In this document: positions 1 to 10,560 of the stretch, piece after piece | How positions within the stretch are numbered: position 1 is the stretch's first letter | Layout: each line of letters opens with the position of its first letter | NCBI RefSeq assembly: GCF_964355755.1 | Contig: NC_092674.1 | Span: 28,758,001-28,822,000 of the forward strand | DNA: 64,000 nt | Reading direction: 5' to 3' | Origin: Antedon mediterranea | Taxonomy: Eukaryota; Echinodermata; Crinoidea; Comatulida; Antedonidae | Translations under genes and position numbers: made by a program | The notes under the pieces: model-generated | What the model was told of the DNA's origin: nothing | Seen by the model: only the letters and a program-made list of their open reading frames with translations | Database searches by the model: none

Positions 1-1029
1 TGTGCCATGGAACTACTCACTACTCAACCTTGCACTGTTGCCACCAAATAATTATCCATTATTTGATACAATTTAATTATATAAATTTTACAACAAAAAT
101 ATGTTTTATATTGTAAATTGTAGTAATATTTTGGCCAATAAAAATTGAGTATCACCATGGGTGAATAATTCCTTCATGGTATGACTAAGTCATGATGTGA
201 ACCCAAGACCCTATAATTAGTAAGCAAGTCCATCACTAAGCAAAACAATGGATAGATGTTTTAAATCCCTGAACAGTAGAAACTTACTGGATATTAAATG
301 TTCAAATCGAAGCAAATTATTTTATGTAAGTTTACATTTATTTAGCAAAAGCATGGATCTTACAAAAGAAAAAGTATTTTCTGTAATTGTAAAACCCTTT
401 ATAAAGAAGACAAAAGTGCAAGGTGTTGGGTATTGCTAAAAGAAACCTTTTCGAGAACCAGGCAAGAAAAACAAAAGTAAAAAAAAGGTTATTCAGTCAC
501 GACAAATCACGTAGTAGTTTTCTATTTCACCTCCATTTTGGAAAATCAGACGAAAAAAATAAAAATCCCTACATTAGTAGCGACTAATATAGTTCCTTCA
601 TGATTTTAATGCACCTTCTCAACCACATACAGTATACCGGTGTTGCAGGGGGTGTGTTTGTATCTCTATGATCAACTGTTTATCTTGTCTAACAAAAGAA
701 TATTATACAATTGATGATTAATTGTAAAGTAAGCGAGGTCAAAGGTTAAATCTATTGTCAACTTTGTAGTTGATAATAGACGGTACCAATATATTCAATG
801 TTAGGTTTTATTGATAATAATCTGGGTCGTTGGTCAAGAATTGTCAATTTAGACGGGAGATGTGGGAGATTGCTTTCTTGCCTTTGTAGAATAATCCTCA
901 AAATATTGTATGAAGAACTGATATTGATATTACTACCGTCTCTCACCTCCCCCAGCGCCTAATGTTATGAAACCTCGCTGAACATTATTACCCCAGTCAT
1001 TTTTGGATCAAACACGTATGGAAACATAC

Positions 1030-1222
1030 TCCCATAATGCAGCTAGTAATCAGCGCAAAGTTGTGTCTTGATCTAACCGGGTACCCACTTATACACCTGC
1101 GTGGAGAGAGGCAAACGTAAGTCAAGTATCTTGCCTAAGGATACAAGCAATGCAGCGACAGTTGAATTCGAACCTCGATCTCGCGATCAGCAGTCGAACG
1201 TCCAACACACTTCGTCACATGC
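1030..1222 (-). mobile_element. tRNA-derived SINE, minus strand
   Basis: Read on the minus strand, the 5' end (1222 downward) is tRNA-like: a box A-like segment at 1188-1207 and a box B (GGTTCGAATTC, the complement of 1164-1174). The downstream body runs to about 1030 and includes a segment typical of invertebrate retroposons, with the complement of CTTGCCTAAGGATACAAG at about 1131-1148. It has no ORF and would have been copied by a LINE reverse transcriptase. Boundaries are approximate because no target-site duplication was resolved. Confidence 0.6.
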
Positions 1223-3159
1223 CCTTACAAATAAAAAAATATAAACAGAAATTTCAATAGTGCACTTTGGTTTGGTAAAATACCCACTTAAATGGGCATA
1301 CATCATTTGGGGTGCTTCACAAAGATTGACCTAGATATGAATTTTGCTCATTCCTTTTTCATTGTCAACAAAAGTGAGTTCAGTTACCTGTAGGGTAGAT
1401 TACCATAGTATGATGAGTTCAATGCATTCAAATACATTTGAGTGATGTGTGCACATTTATCCACCACCTCCTTGATGATGTTGTTACTAGCGATGGTGTT
1501 GCTGCTAGCAACACATATTAATGACCTCTTGACCTTTCCATATCCTATCTTTTAAAGTCAGGTGTCATTCAGATATTAATTACATGATTTGTTGTCATAG
1601 TGACAAGCATCCTCACGATATGTGATTCTTCTACTGTATAGTACTACTAGTCTTAATATGTTATTAACATATATTATTAATATTATTAATATGGTATATA
1701 ATTTTAACAAGAAACAACAGCGAAACACTGAGTTGAATGGATCAAATAATACCTATCGATTTTCGTTTTAACAAGTTCGCAATATAGCGCAATGTGTCTG
1801 TGACACAAATATACCCCTGAAATGGTTTTGGAAGATAAAGTTTAAGTTAAGCAACCAATTTAACAGAATATGTGTGTGTTAAGCCTACTCTCTATCTGAA
1901 TTGTATATGTCATTGCTTGACTACTACTACTGTACAGTGAGCTAGTCAATTTATCTTCATTTCCCAAGCATGGGCTATTAGTAGTAAAACTATGGCTAAC
2001 TAGAGCCCTTAAAATGATGTTGACAAACCTGTATATAGTTGACAATGACAATTATTAAATGATTACATTTGTGTATTTGCTTTTTATAAGATACTGTACT
2101 GTATACATGTATTGTCTTTTTGCGATCCCATCAAATTGAAATTCTTTTATCCAAATTATACTTTCGTGTTATTTTTTCCCGCAACCATATTCATTCCATC
2201 AGCAAATGCCATTAAAAAATGCATTTTATCTTAATAATACCTACGATTCTACTTTAGTATTGTCTTACATACATGATACTGTTTTCTTAGATCAGATCTG
2301 ATCACAAGACACTAATAATATTAAAGTTCTGTTTAATACTTTTGATTCTAGCTATAATTTAAAAAGTATTGTCTTTCAGAAGTGATATTTATGTGTTTAT
2401 GTATCGGATAATGTTAAGATTGTTGTAATGAGTTTGTGTTTAGATAAATTTTACTGATAACGTTTTAATTCTCGGTACAGATGACCTTTCACTGAAATTT
2501 ACGTGGATGTTTAAAAATGCACTTGTTTTTTGTGTGCAACATTTCATTCAGAAGTAGTATACTATTTCAAATCAGTAACTGACCTTTCTGTGTGTAGGTG
2601 GCGTTGGCCACGCTTTTTATTAATGTACTGTACATCTGTGACAATCATTCTTGAATATTTCATGTCTACAAAACATTGCCACCCACTTGTCATAACTTAT
2701 GTTATCTGTTTGTGGTCCTGCAGCTTGGCACATGCTTGTTGTTCATACAACCTGGGATCGATTCCAGAAGTGATCAACTTTAATGTCGATTGGTTTTCAA
2801 CATATATTTTTTTGTATATAATTTTTTTTTTCAAACTTTTATAATACAATACATGAACAAAAAAGGCAACAAAAGACAACTTGCTTACCAATCATAAGAT
2901 CTTGGGTTCTAGTCCACTAATTGCCAAATCAGTGAACTGACATTAACTTTCTCATTGTAAGCACCCCATCAGAACATCCTCAAATCTAGTCAGCAGTTCA
3001 TGAAAACTATACGATGTCGGATAACAGTTACAATTTTTGCGCGGAAAGGATCTGAAAGGTGTCCCAAAGGACTGATGCGGACCGTGTAAATTTACCGGTT
3101 TTAAAAGCCTGGCTAAATCCATACGGACAATCAATCGACCGCAACGTCTTGTAGTCTAC

Positions 3160-3318
3160 GCCCTTGTCTACACTATCAAAATTTATGTGACAAAATATGT
3201 GATGTGCCCATATATGGACATGATGATGTAATATCACTGCCATATTTAGGTTTCACTACCGTATTTGGGTACATCACGCTTTTTTAGTCGAACTAGTTCG
3301 AAAGTGTTGACAGAGCTT
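3160..3318. mobile_element. MITE, AGCTCTGTCTACACT family, diverged copy
   Basis: The left end contains TTGTCTACACTATCAAA and the right end its approximate complement ending in GACAGAGCTT. The interior has the family motifs GTGATGTGCCCATATATGG and repeated CACTACC-ATATTT-GG. No coding capacity. Other copies or fragments: 6477-6515, 7605-7712, 40293-40416, 55343-55478 and 56541-56680. Confidence 0.65.
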
Positions 3319-3420
3319 TACAAGAAATGGTCTAGAAAACATTGGTTGTCAATTAGCGTGGAAGTATGTCAAAACTAAGTATTAGGTAATTTTATATTTG
3401 TTCTTTATCTTTGTTATCAG

Positions 3421-5815
3421 GTGCTAAGGTAGCTCAATACGCTGGTGAACACCTACACAACAAGATAGCTAACCAACCCGCATTTAAACGAGGTGATATC
3501 AAAGAAGCGGTCAATACAGCGTTCCTTGCACTCGATGAAGACATGCTTAACGGTGAGACGATTACATGCACAAAGAATCCGAAGCAATAGACCGGAACCA
3601 ACGTATACATTACAAACCTTATGTTTGTTATTGTGTTCTTTGTAGGGTGCCATATAAAAACTTTTATAGAATTAAATAGAATACTATATTAATTTGAACA
3701 CTAAGAAACAATAGTGTTGTGACAACTTGTGTGTGCCACACCAAATTCTGAATTTTATGTAGAAAGTTTGCTGCCATCTAAACTTTATAATATAATATTG
3801 TATGAGTTAGTTGTCATAGTTAATACGGTGTTACCACTACCTTTGTATTAAAATTATTTGAAAATAAATATTATTTTTTAAGATGAAAATATGAAGGATG
3901 AGCTGGCAGGTACGACAGCAATTGTAGTTATACATAAAGATAATAAATTGTATTGTGTAAGTAACATTACTTTATTTTGGAATAATATTATTTATTGTTG
4001 GTATTCCAATGAAAAAGAATGTAGATTTCTGCACTCACTCGCTCCATATTACAAAAAAATTAAATAAAGTGTATGGTTATTAGAAAGATCTGTAATTTTA
4101 ACAGTTTACTTTTTTTATTCATAAAAATTGCATTACTTTCTAAAAAATACAGTCTCATTGTAAGTACTGAAACGTGTACTTACTTTAAAAGTGATTAGGT
4201 TTTGATTCATTTGCTAACTTTTTTTGCAGGCAAATGTAGGCGATTCAAGGGCTTTATCCAGCGTTTGTGGTAGGGTTCAGAATCTATCTTACGATCACAA
4301 ACCTGGTAACGAAGAAGAATGCAAAAGGATCACAGCAGCTGGGGGATGGGTTGAATTTAACAGAGTTAATGGTATGTCATTGTACAGAATCTTTAAATTA
4401 TAATGTAAATGTGGGGGGGGGGGGGGGGGTGGGAATAACCGGCAACTTGCAGCCTACTGGGCTGAATTGCGCACAGGTGTGGACAACACATACCACAACT
4501 TTCTACTCTGCTAAAGGTCCCTTCGTGTCGAGTGCTGCCACTAAACGGTGCCTTTTCGTCTGTCCACAATGACAGCTGCATGGACCAGTTTCAAGTCCTT
4601 ATCTGAGAAGACTTGTTCTACCACCAGAACAATGGTCGAGGAATGCCTTGAACCTGTGCTGATTGTATAGCTATGGTTTGCGCCCCAGCCTAACCATTCG
4701 ACGACTCAAAACGACTAATACGTATTCATTTAGGATTTGTAAGGAAATGTATGGATATGTATAATGTCTTTGACCCCAACACGTGTCACTGACCAAATTC
4801 CACGATTGCATCATTCGGCCTGATGATACACACTGGATAGGTCACGAAACGTCGCTTTTTATTTCTTTCTAAACGTTGCTTTTTATCTCTCTCTAAACGC
4901 CGCTTTTTATCTCTTCTAAACGTAAGGAAATGTAGTTGTGAATATTGATCTGTTTATGTTTTTTTTTTGTACAGGAAATCTTGCATTATCAAGAGCACTT
5001 GGTGATTTTGTGTTTAAGAAAAATGAAAACAAAAAAGCAGATGAACAGATAGTCATAGGTAACAAACAAACATTTTGTTTATTAAAGGACAACTCTTTCG
5101 TTTTGATATGTTTTCTATCTCTCAAATTTCCTGTCGGTCCGCTTTCGCATTGTTTCTTTTTTTTTTAGCGGTACCAGATGTAATAGAAGCGGAAGTAACA
5201 CAAGACCACGAATTTGTAATATTAGCATGTGACGGAATCTGGGACGTATTGACCAATGAGGAAGTGGTAGAGTTTGTCCGATCACGGATAGCAATGAAAA
5301 TTGAACCAGACAAAGTAAGCTCCCTTTTTATTACAAAATCTTGATTCAAATAAATAAAAAAACAAGATACTATTGCTTTATAGGGTCTTTCACACCAGTT
5401 ACGGCACGGTTCCGGTCCAGCGCCGGAAAATCAAATCAAACGTCAATGTTTCGTTTCCATGACGCTCCACGTAACTATTCACCAAGTTGATTTGCGGTGG
5501 CCGGACCGGAACCGTGCCAGACCAGGTGTGAAAGACCATTTACAGTACCATCCAAAAAACATCCACCCTTGCATGTGTACTGTGTCAATATTCTGCAAGG
5601 TTTCAATTATATAATACTTCTGATTTTGTCTACAGATATGTGAAGATTTAATGACCAGATGTCTAGCTCCAGATTGTCAAATGGGCGGCCTAGGCTGTGA
5701 TAATATGACTGTAGTTCTTGCATGCTTCCTACAGGGGAAATCTTACGAAGACTTAGCATTACGCTGTTCAACACCGGTGCAACAAGCTACGTCAGATGGT
5801 AGTGCTAATCTCTGA
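3421..5815 (+). CDS. PP2C-type Ser/Thr protein phosphatase, C-terminal exons (5' partial)
   Basis: Metal-dependent (Mg/Mn) protein phosphatase of the PPM family that removes phosphate from Ser/Thr residues. Six coding exons: 3421-3552, 3883-3956, 4230-4371, 4975-5058, 5169-5314 and 5636-5815 (TGA 5813-5815). All internal junctions are GT-AG and the phases join cleanly, giving about 251 residues. Visible PP2C signatures in order: AGTTA, GDSRA, GGWVEFNRVNG, ALSRALGD, ACDGIWDV (metal-binding Asp) and GGLGCDNMT (metal-binding Asp). The run from GGWVEFNRVNG to LAPDCQMGGLGCDNMTV closely resembles nematode ppm-2 and fungal PTC2/PTC3-type enzymes. The first codon is split, so at least one exon with the EDAH and DGHGG motifs lies outside the window. 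Intron 3 carries a SINE and a minisatellite; intron 5 carries a MITE. Family call is sure; exact orthology within PPM is less so. Confidence 0.93.
4412..4713 (-). mobile_element. tRNA-derived SINE in PP2C intron 3
   Basis: On the minus strand the tRNA-like head (4713 down to about 4640) has box A-like GAATGGTTAGGCTGG and box B-like GGTTCAAGGC. The body that follows contains TTCTGGTGGTAGAAC and GTCTTCTCAGATAAGGACT, shared with the SINE at 27028-27352. It ends at a tract of 17 G (4413-4429), which reads as a poly-C tail on the element strand. It sits in the 603-bp intron between PP2C exons 4230-4371 and 4975-5058, antisense to the gene. Confidence 0.7.
4846..4925. repeat. Short minisatellite in PP2C intron 3
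   Basis: Three degenerate units of about 27 bp, each with AAACG(T/C)(C/T)GCTTTTTATCT followed by a CT-rich stretch, end about 50 bp before the acceptor of the exon at 4975. No other function is visible. Confidence 0.7.
5384..5537. mobile_element. MITE with GGTCTTTCACACC termini, in PP2C intron 5
   Basis: A 154-bp element with perfect 13-bp terminal inverted repeats (GGTCTTTCACACC ... GGTGTGAAAGACC). The inversion continues inward imperfectly through GGTTCCGGTCC and its complement, so the whole element can fold on itself. It is much more GC-rich than its surroundings and has no ORF. Related partial copies: about 6094-6170, 42714-42774 and, more diverged, 40997-41127. Confidence 0.8.
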
Positions 5816-5889
5816 GTACCAAAATGGAATGTGGTAGGTTGTCTTCTTCTGGTGTATGTGTCTTTGAATGTTAACTTGTTATCATCTCC

Positions 5890-6090
5890 AGTGGCCGTAT
5901 TCACCAATCACACAGTGAGATATTTGCCCTTAAATATTAAGTATTTCATATTACTCAATAAATATATAAGTATTTCCCTTAAGTTTTAAGTGTTTCGCTT
6001 TAATCAATAGATATTTAAGTATTTCCATTAAATTGTATTCACTTAGATAGGAGATTTTTCTTAATTTTAAGGGTTTAAAGTGCTTCCCTA
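5890..6090. repeat. Interspersed repeat with AAGTATTTC motifs
   Basis: Contains TATTCACCAATCACAC followed by several imperfect copies of TTAAGTATTTCC. A similar mix (CACCAATCA, CACTTAAGT, GAGATATTTCC) recurs at about 30505-30830. Probably an old non-autonomous element in the PP2C 3' flank; ends not resolved. Confidence 0.4.
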
Positions 6091-6093
6091 AAG

Positions 6094-6170
6094 GGTCTTT
6101 CACACCTCTTCCGGTCCGGCGCCAGCAAATCCAATCGAACGTCAATGTTTTGTTTTTACGTGGCTAGGTG
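6094..6170. mobile_element. Partial MITE, GGTCTTTCACACC family
   Basis: Begins GGGTCTTTCACACCTCTTCC and keeps the family motif CCGGTCCGGCGCC plus the ATCGAACGTCAATGTTT segment of the intact copy at 5384-5537. The right terminal inverted repeat is missing. Confidence 0.6.
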
Positions 6171-6349
6171 CATATTGGCAATTTCAGACTTTAAAGCCCA
6201 ACTCACATTTGATCTCAAAATATTAAGTTGTAATTGTTTATATTGTTTATTCAATGCAGCTTATTTTTAATTGGTGTATCTCATTATAACTTTTGTTTTG
6301 TTTTTACTTAATTTGTGTTACTTAGTTTTGTTATTTTAGTATTTTATAA

Positions 6350-6476
6350 GTAATGATGGAGTAAGAGGTCAGTTTTCTGTTTGGGCTCATGCCTATTACT
6401 TGCTCCTGGCAAGATGAATTGTGAAATGTACTTTTATAAACTTTTTGCCGAATAAATATTATTATTATTATTATAT
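6350..6476 (+). mobile_element. Retroposon 3' tail ending in (ATT)n
   Basis: A non-coding segment ending CTTTTTGCCGAATAAAT followed by (TAT)n, a form typical of LINE or SINE 3' ends. The AATAAA at 6451-6456 could also serve as a polyadenylation signal for the PP2C gene about 640 bp upstream. No target-site duplication was resolved. Confidence 0.45.
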
Positions 6477-6584
6477 GTGGGCACACCATACATTTTTATA
6501 GTGTAGACAGAGCTTTTGATGCAGAAAGTTGTATTTGATCAATAAAAATTAACAACTTTACTGTAAATATGTTTTTGCTTGCAG

Positions 6585-6595
6585 TACGACCTTGA
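6585..6595 (+). other. Possible alternative last coding exon start of the PP2C gene
   Basis: A strong acceptor (polypyrimidine tract then TTGCAG) ends at 6584. Splicing from a GT donor at 5799, inside the last PP2C exon, would join GAT-G to TA-CGA-CCT-TGA and give the short ending Asp-Val-Arg-Pro-stop instead of the read-through ending. Both versions change only the last few residues. Suggestive, not proven. Confidence 0.3.
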
Positions 6596-8430
6596 TCTGT
6601 GGCTTCCTAAAATGGCTTCTTCAGACCAAAGATAAACTCTCATCAGAACATCAATCATCAAGGAGCTACAACCACAAAACACCAGTGCTGACATCTACAA
6701 ACATCAACAACAGACTCAAACCTTAGTTATTTTGTTTATACTAGGACGACAAGCATCCTTGATTTTAATTACACTAACGAAATACAGTAACAATCAGCAC
6801 TAGAATTAAAAACCTCGTCAAATTGTATATTAAGATATGTCTATATTCTGATAAAGTTAGTGTAATTTTTGCAAAGAATTTTGTATGGAGTATATTACTC
6901 TCTCATATCACCACATACTTCATCAATATTGTTTAACCATTCTTAAATGTGCGATCGTGTTATTAATTGGGAAGCAAAAGTTGTTTCAAATAATTGTAAA
7001 TTTACATGTCTTTATTCCTAAGTATTTAGTGTACAGATATTTTGTCTTTCCCCATCCCCGCTACCCCCTTTGTCGTGTGATATATATTAGTTGACATTTA
7101 TTGGTTTTTCCTGGTCGGATGGTTGTACAGTTAAGTGTATTTGTTGTTTATTTACCTGTTTTTGAAATCTTTTTGGTCCTCAACCAGAAAGGCCATCAAT
7201 CCAAAAATATCGAAATGAGTGAAATCCGATCAAATCCAATCAAAGTGGTGTCCATTACTGTAGATTTGACGTAATATTTTGACCCAACACAACTTGTTTG
7301 TGACGCATCCATTACAAAATTGGAGTTATTATACGATTTTTTAAACAATATTTTATATTAGAGAAATTGTACAACAAATTGTACAAACTATAATGTGTAT
7401 CTTAAAGCTTTGTTGAATATTCATTTAATTAAGTTTAAATTGTTGAGTATATTGTTTTGACAGGGAAGACATTTTTTTCTGCTTGGTACAATAATATTAC
7501 TGACAAAGTATTTGTGGAAATTCTATAAACAAAATTGATTGGAAAAAAAAAATTGTGGACATGTTCAAACTGCAACTAATACAAAAACATCTCATTTGAT
7601 AATAGATGTGCCCATATATATGGACATGATGATGTCATAGCACTACCATATATGGGCATATCACTACCATATTTAGGCACATCGCACTAGTTTGATAGTG
7701 TAGACAGAGCTTAATACATATATTTTGTGGACTAGTACAAATTAAGTTAAGGGTTCAAATCCAGAGTACTAGGATTTTCTTTAAAATAGGAAAAGTAAAA
7801 TTGACAGTTGGACGTGGTTAAGATAATCTTAAAAATGTTGAGCCAACTTCCAAAACTGTGCGTGTTACCATTTAGGATTCAGTGTCCTATGAAATATGGT
7901 GCTGGGTTCCGACTTGCCCAAATGTCTTCTGGGGGGTCAGTTTGTGACAAATCCCTGCCCTTTCTGTTATTCTATATGACCAGATGTTGGTGTTCTCAAC
8001 ACGTTCGATTAGAAGAAGCTATCTAAAAAATAGTTTAATTACAATATCTAGTGAAGGGACATGTTCATACATCATTTAGGGAGGGTATGTAGATACTGGG
8101 ATCTAGAGTACATGAATATTTAATATGTTTCGTACCTTCCATAATATCCTGCTACTCTCGTACGAAAACAAACAAAAGTTGGGGGAGGAGTACATGTGTG
8201 AATCCATATCAATATGAAGTTTTAATTTTATCTTTGGTTTTTTTTTCATACGCATCCAACAGCGAGCACACACTCGTCAATTACAGGATGTATAATTGAT
8301 TGTGCTTATAATTTATTTCTGAAAATGTTTTAATTTATGCCAAGGGAAGTTCATTTGATTTCAAATTGAAAACAAAAGTAATAATTGTGAGTTTTATTAT
8401 GAAGATGAAAATATGTAAAATAATAAAGTA
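6596..8430. other. PP2C 3' flank, no gene seen
   Basis: AT-rich sequence with no supported exon. It may include 3' UTR if the acceptor at 6584 is used; an AATAAA lies at 8422-8427. A 5'-truncated MITE of the AGCTCTGTCTACACT family is at 7605-7712. The ORF at 7808-8026 has no recognisable domain and no coding support. Confidence 0.4.
7605..7712. mobile_element. MITE, AGCTCTGTCTACACT family, left end missing
   Basis: Begins in the family interior (GATGTGCCCATATATATGG), carries two CACTACCATAT motifs, and ends with the intact right terminus TTTGATAGTGTAGACAGAGCTT followed by AA. Confidence 0.7.
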
Positions 8431-8438
8431 TAGAGATA

Positions 8439-8498
8439 TGGGTATTCCCATCAGTCTGGGTATTCCCCATCAGTCTGGGTATTCCCATCAGTCCGGGT
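8439..8498. repeat. 20-bp minisatellite, three copies
   Basis: Three near-identical units of GGGTATTCCCATCAGTCTG, differing by one C and one substitution, followed by a C-rich tract near 8516-8527. Confidence 0.85.
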
Positions 8499-8699
8499 TT
8501 GTTTTTCCTCAGCAGCCCCCCCCCCCTTCTTCCCTCATTTCGTCACTCTATACTCTGTAATTCCGTCCTTTTAAAATTACTTTTTGTGTGGTGTTCGCAT
8601 TGTAAAAAAATGACACAAATTTATGAAATATTATTATGTAAACAAAAATGTTAATTTTACGGTAACACAATCGGAGTTTAAAACGCATATACATATATA

Positions 8700-8989
8700 A
8701 GCAGCACTATTGCGTCGTCGGTTCCCACTAGTGATTACGCAATTCAACACTTTGCGTCAATATGTCGCTACGTTGAGTTGCGTCGTAAAGCTTGGGTTCC
8801 ACTAGCGACGCAACCTACGCAACGTAAGAAAATTCCCTTCCAATAATTGTGTTTTCCCCCCGCCTCGGTGACATCAAACCTGCGATGTTCGCAGCACAGT
8901 TGCGTCGTCGGTTCCCACTTGTGATTACGCAATACAGCACTGCGTTGCTGCGTTCTAGTGGGAACCAAGCTTAAGTGGGAACTAAAGCT
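8700..8989. mobile_element. Nested pair of AGCTTGGTTCCCACTAG MITEs
   Basis: The inner element (8789-8971) has termini AGCTTGGGTTCC and GGAACCAAGCT and is flanked on both sides by TAA (8786-8788 and 8972-8974), a clean 3-bp target duplication. The outer copy is split around it: its body lies at 8700-8785 and its last 15 bp, GTGGGAACTAAAGCTT-like, at 8975-8989. TAA duplications plus these termini fit PIF/Harbinger-type non-autonomous elements. No ORF. Confidence 0.8.
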
Positions 8990-9307
8990 TTGTGTTTTTA
9001 CATTCTACAAACTTTTCATCTTTTCAATTTCTCTCGATTTTCACGATGTTTCGGTATCTAAGTAATAATTGTTATTCCTCCTCTAGTGATCATTAATCAG
9101 TTTAATATATCATTTAAAACTGAAATTAAATATAAATAATAATTATGTTTTGTTTACAGGGTATTTATTATTGTTTCAATATGAAGATATTTTTTTATTT
9201 ATTTTGTCAACAATTTGAAGTAGACCTATTTGTGAATATAGTAATTTATAGTGACGTAACACAACGTAAGGGATTTGACCAATCACAAGCGATGAATTAT
9301 TATTATT

Positions 9308-9684
9308 GGATTCCCACTAGAACGCAACGCAGCGACGTATTAACGCAATGTGCTGTATTGCATATTCACAAGATGGAACCGATGACGCAAAAATGCTGCA
9401 AACTTAGCAGGTTTGATTTCACGCAGGCGGGGGCAAACACAATTATAAAGCTTGGTTCCCACTAGAACGTAACGCAAGGACGTAAACGCAACGCAAGCGT
9501 TTTAACCAATGACAAGCGAAGTTATAGACAGTTAGCAATCACAAGCGAATAAGCCATCGCTTATGATTGGTCAATTCACTTGCGTTGCGTTACGTCCTTG
9601 CGTTGCGTCGCTAGTGGGAACCACGCTTTAGGAAGGGCATTTGCTTTCGTTGCGTTACGTTGCGTCGCTAGTGGGAACCAAGCT
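9308..9684. mobile_element. AGCTTGGTTCCCACTAG MITE interrupted by a second copy
   Basis: Left part 9308-9446 (TTCCCACTAGAACGCAAC through GGCGGGGGCAAACACAATTA) and right part 9629-9684 (GGAAGGGCATTTGCTT through GGGAACCAAGCT) together match the uninterrupted copies at 36180-36376 and 41278-41469. Another element (9449-9627) is inserted at the AATTATT site. Confidence 0.75.
9449..9627. mobile_element. AGCTTGGTTCCCACTAG MITE, copy c (inserted)
   Basis: A 179-bp element with termini AGCTTGGTTCCC and GGGAACCACGCT, flanked by TAA and TTA. It is inserted in another copy of its own family. It is nearly the exact reverse complement of the copy at 9688-9866, with only about five differences seen by eye, so the two can pair as hairpin arms around a 60-bp spacer. 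Confidence 0.85.
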
Positions 9685-9687
9685 TAA

Positions 9688-9866
9688 AGCGTGGTTCCCA
9701 CTAGCGACGCAACACAAGGACGTAACGCAACGCAAGTGAATTGACCAATCACAAGCGATGGCTTATTCGCTTGTGATTGCTAACTGTCTATAACTTCGCT
9801 TGTCATAAGTTAAAACGCTTGCGTTGCGTTTACGTCCTTGCGTTACGTTCTAGTGGGAACCAAGCT
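9688..9866. mobile_element. AGCTTGGTTCCCACTAG MITE, copy d (inverted partner of c)
   Basis: A 179-bp element with termini AGCGTGGTTCCC and GGGAACCAAGCT. TAA is on both sides (9685-9687 and 9867-9869), and each TAA is also the flank of the neighbouring element, so three elements are joined with one TAA between them. Near-identical to copy c in inverted orientation. Confidence 0.85.
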
Positions 9867-9869
9867 TAA

Positions 9870-10017
9870 AGCTTGATTCCGACTAGGACGCAACGCAAAG
9901 AGGAGGTAGACGCAACGCAAAGACGTAGACGCAACGCTAAGACGTAGCAATCACAAGCAATCAACACGCTTGCGTTGCATTTACGTCCCTGCGTTGCGTC
10001 CTAGTGGAAACCAAGCT
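9870..10017. mobile_element. AGCTTGGTTCCCACTAG MITE, copy e (short)
   Basis: Starts directly after the TAA that ends copy d, with AGCTTGATTCC and GACGCAACGCAA repeats, and ends GTGGAAACCAAGCT. At 148 bp it is shorter than its neighbours and contains a small internal repeat of AAGACGTAGACGCAACGC. Confidence 0.75.
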
Positions 10018-10259
10018 TATAACTTTTAATTTACGTTGTCTCAGATAAAGATATCATTTACACTAAATAATGACAAATTATTGACGAACCATCACGATCA
10101 AATACTGTAGGCCTACTTCAATTGAATTTAGAAATGAAGAAACGATTTTATTGATTCGTCAGTTTTCCCTTCGTCGTTTCGAAAGCATCTGATTCCGATC
10201 ATATAGAGATATTATATGGTGAACTATAATATCTCTATGATCGGATGTATTGCTCATAA

Positions 10260-10560
10260 TGAAAAATGAAAGATTATAAAATCAGACTATGAATAGGCCA
10301 TTTTGCAGTTTTAATAGTTATTCACTTCCGCAGAAAAAAAAAATGATTTCACCAAAAAAAGACAAAATAAATAGTTAAATTTAACCAAAACCATTTAATT
10401 GATTTAATTTGACGATTTTACCCTTTAAATTACAGTTTTTCAGGTATATAATATTGGTCGATCTAATTTTTTTTAAAGTGACATTATAATAGCATATTCA
10501 ACAATTTTTTGAATTTTTCAGGAGGGGTCATAAAATCTTTCAATATAATTTTCGCTGAAA
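10260..10560 (+). repeat. Unclassified dispersed repeat, copy 1 (plus)
   Basis: Shares an ordered set of motifs with 24640-24970 (inverted), 35330-35650 (inverted) and 37520-37800: AAATCAGACT, TTCACTTCCGCAGAAAAAAA, AAAATAAATAGTTAAATTTAACCAAAA (in two overlapping parts) and a CAGGTATATAAT-like segment. About 300 bp, AT-rich, no ORF. It centres on the GGTTAAATTTAACC-like palindrome and is probably an old non-autonomous element. Confidence 0.6.

Larger units (their letters stand above)
1..3420. other. Gene-free stretch left of the PP2C exons
   Basis: No exon could be supported here. I looked for the missing PP2C N-terminal exons, which should encode the Glu-Asp-Ala-His and Asp-Gly-His-Gly-Gly metal-binding motifs, and found neither. 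The first recognisable exon begins at 3421 in the middle of a codon, so this stretch is most likely intron. It contains a tRNA-derived SINE (1030-1222, minus) and a TIR element (3160-3318). Two shorter tRNA-like, box-B-like stretches near 190-240 (minus) and 2880-2940 (plus) resemble each other and may be another SINE family. Confidence 0.5.

Noticed and set aside
2530-2844. 104-codon hydrophobic frame
   Set aside because: No start context, no domain and T-rich composition; it overlaps a tRNA-like retroposon segment.
190-2945. Pair of tRNA-like segments (190-240 minus; 2880-2940 plus) as a SINE family
   Set aside because: They share CTTGCTTAC-AAT-ATA and TCTTGGGTTC, but bodies and ends could not be aligned by eye, so I left them out as separate elements.
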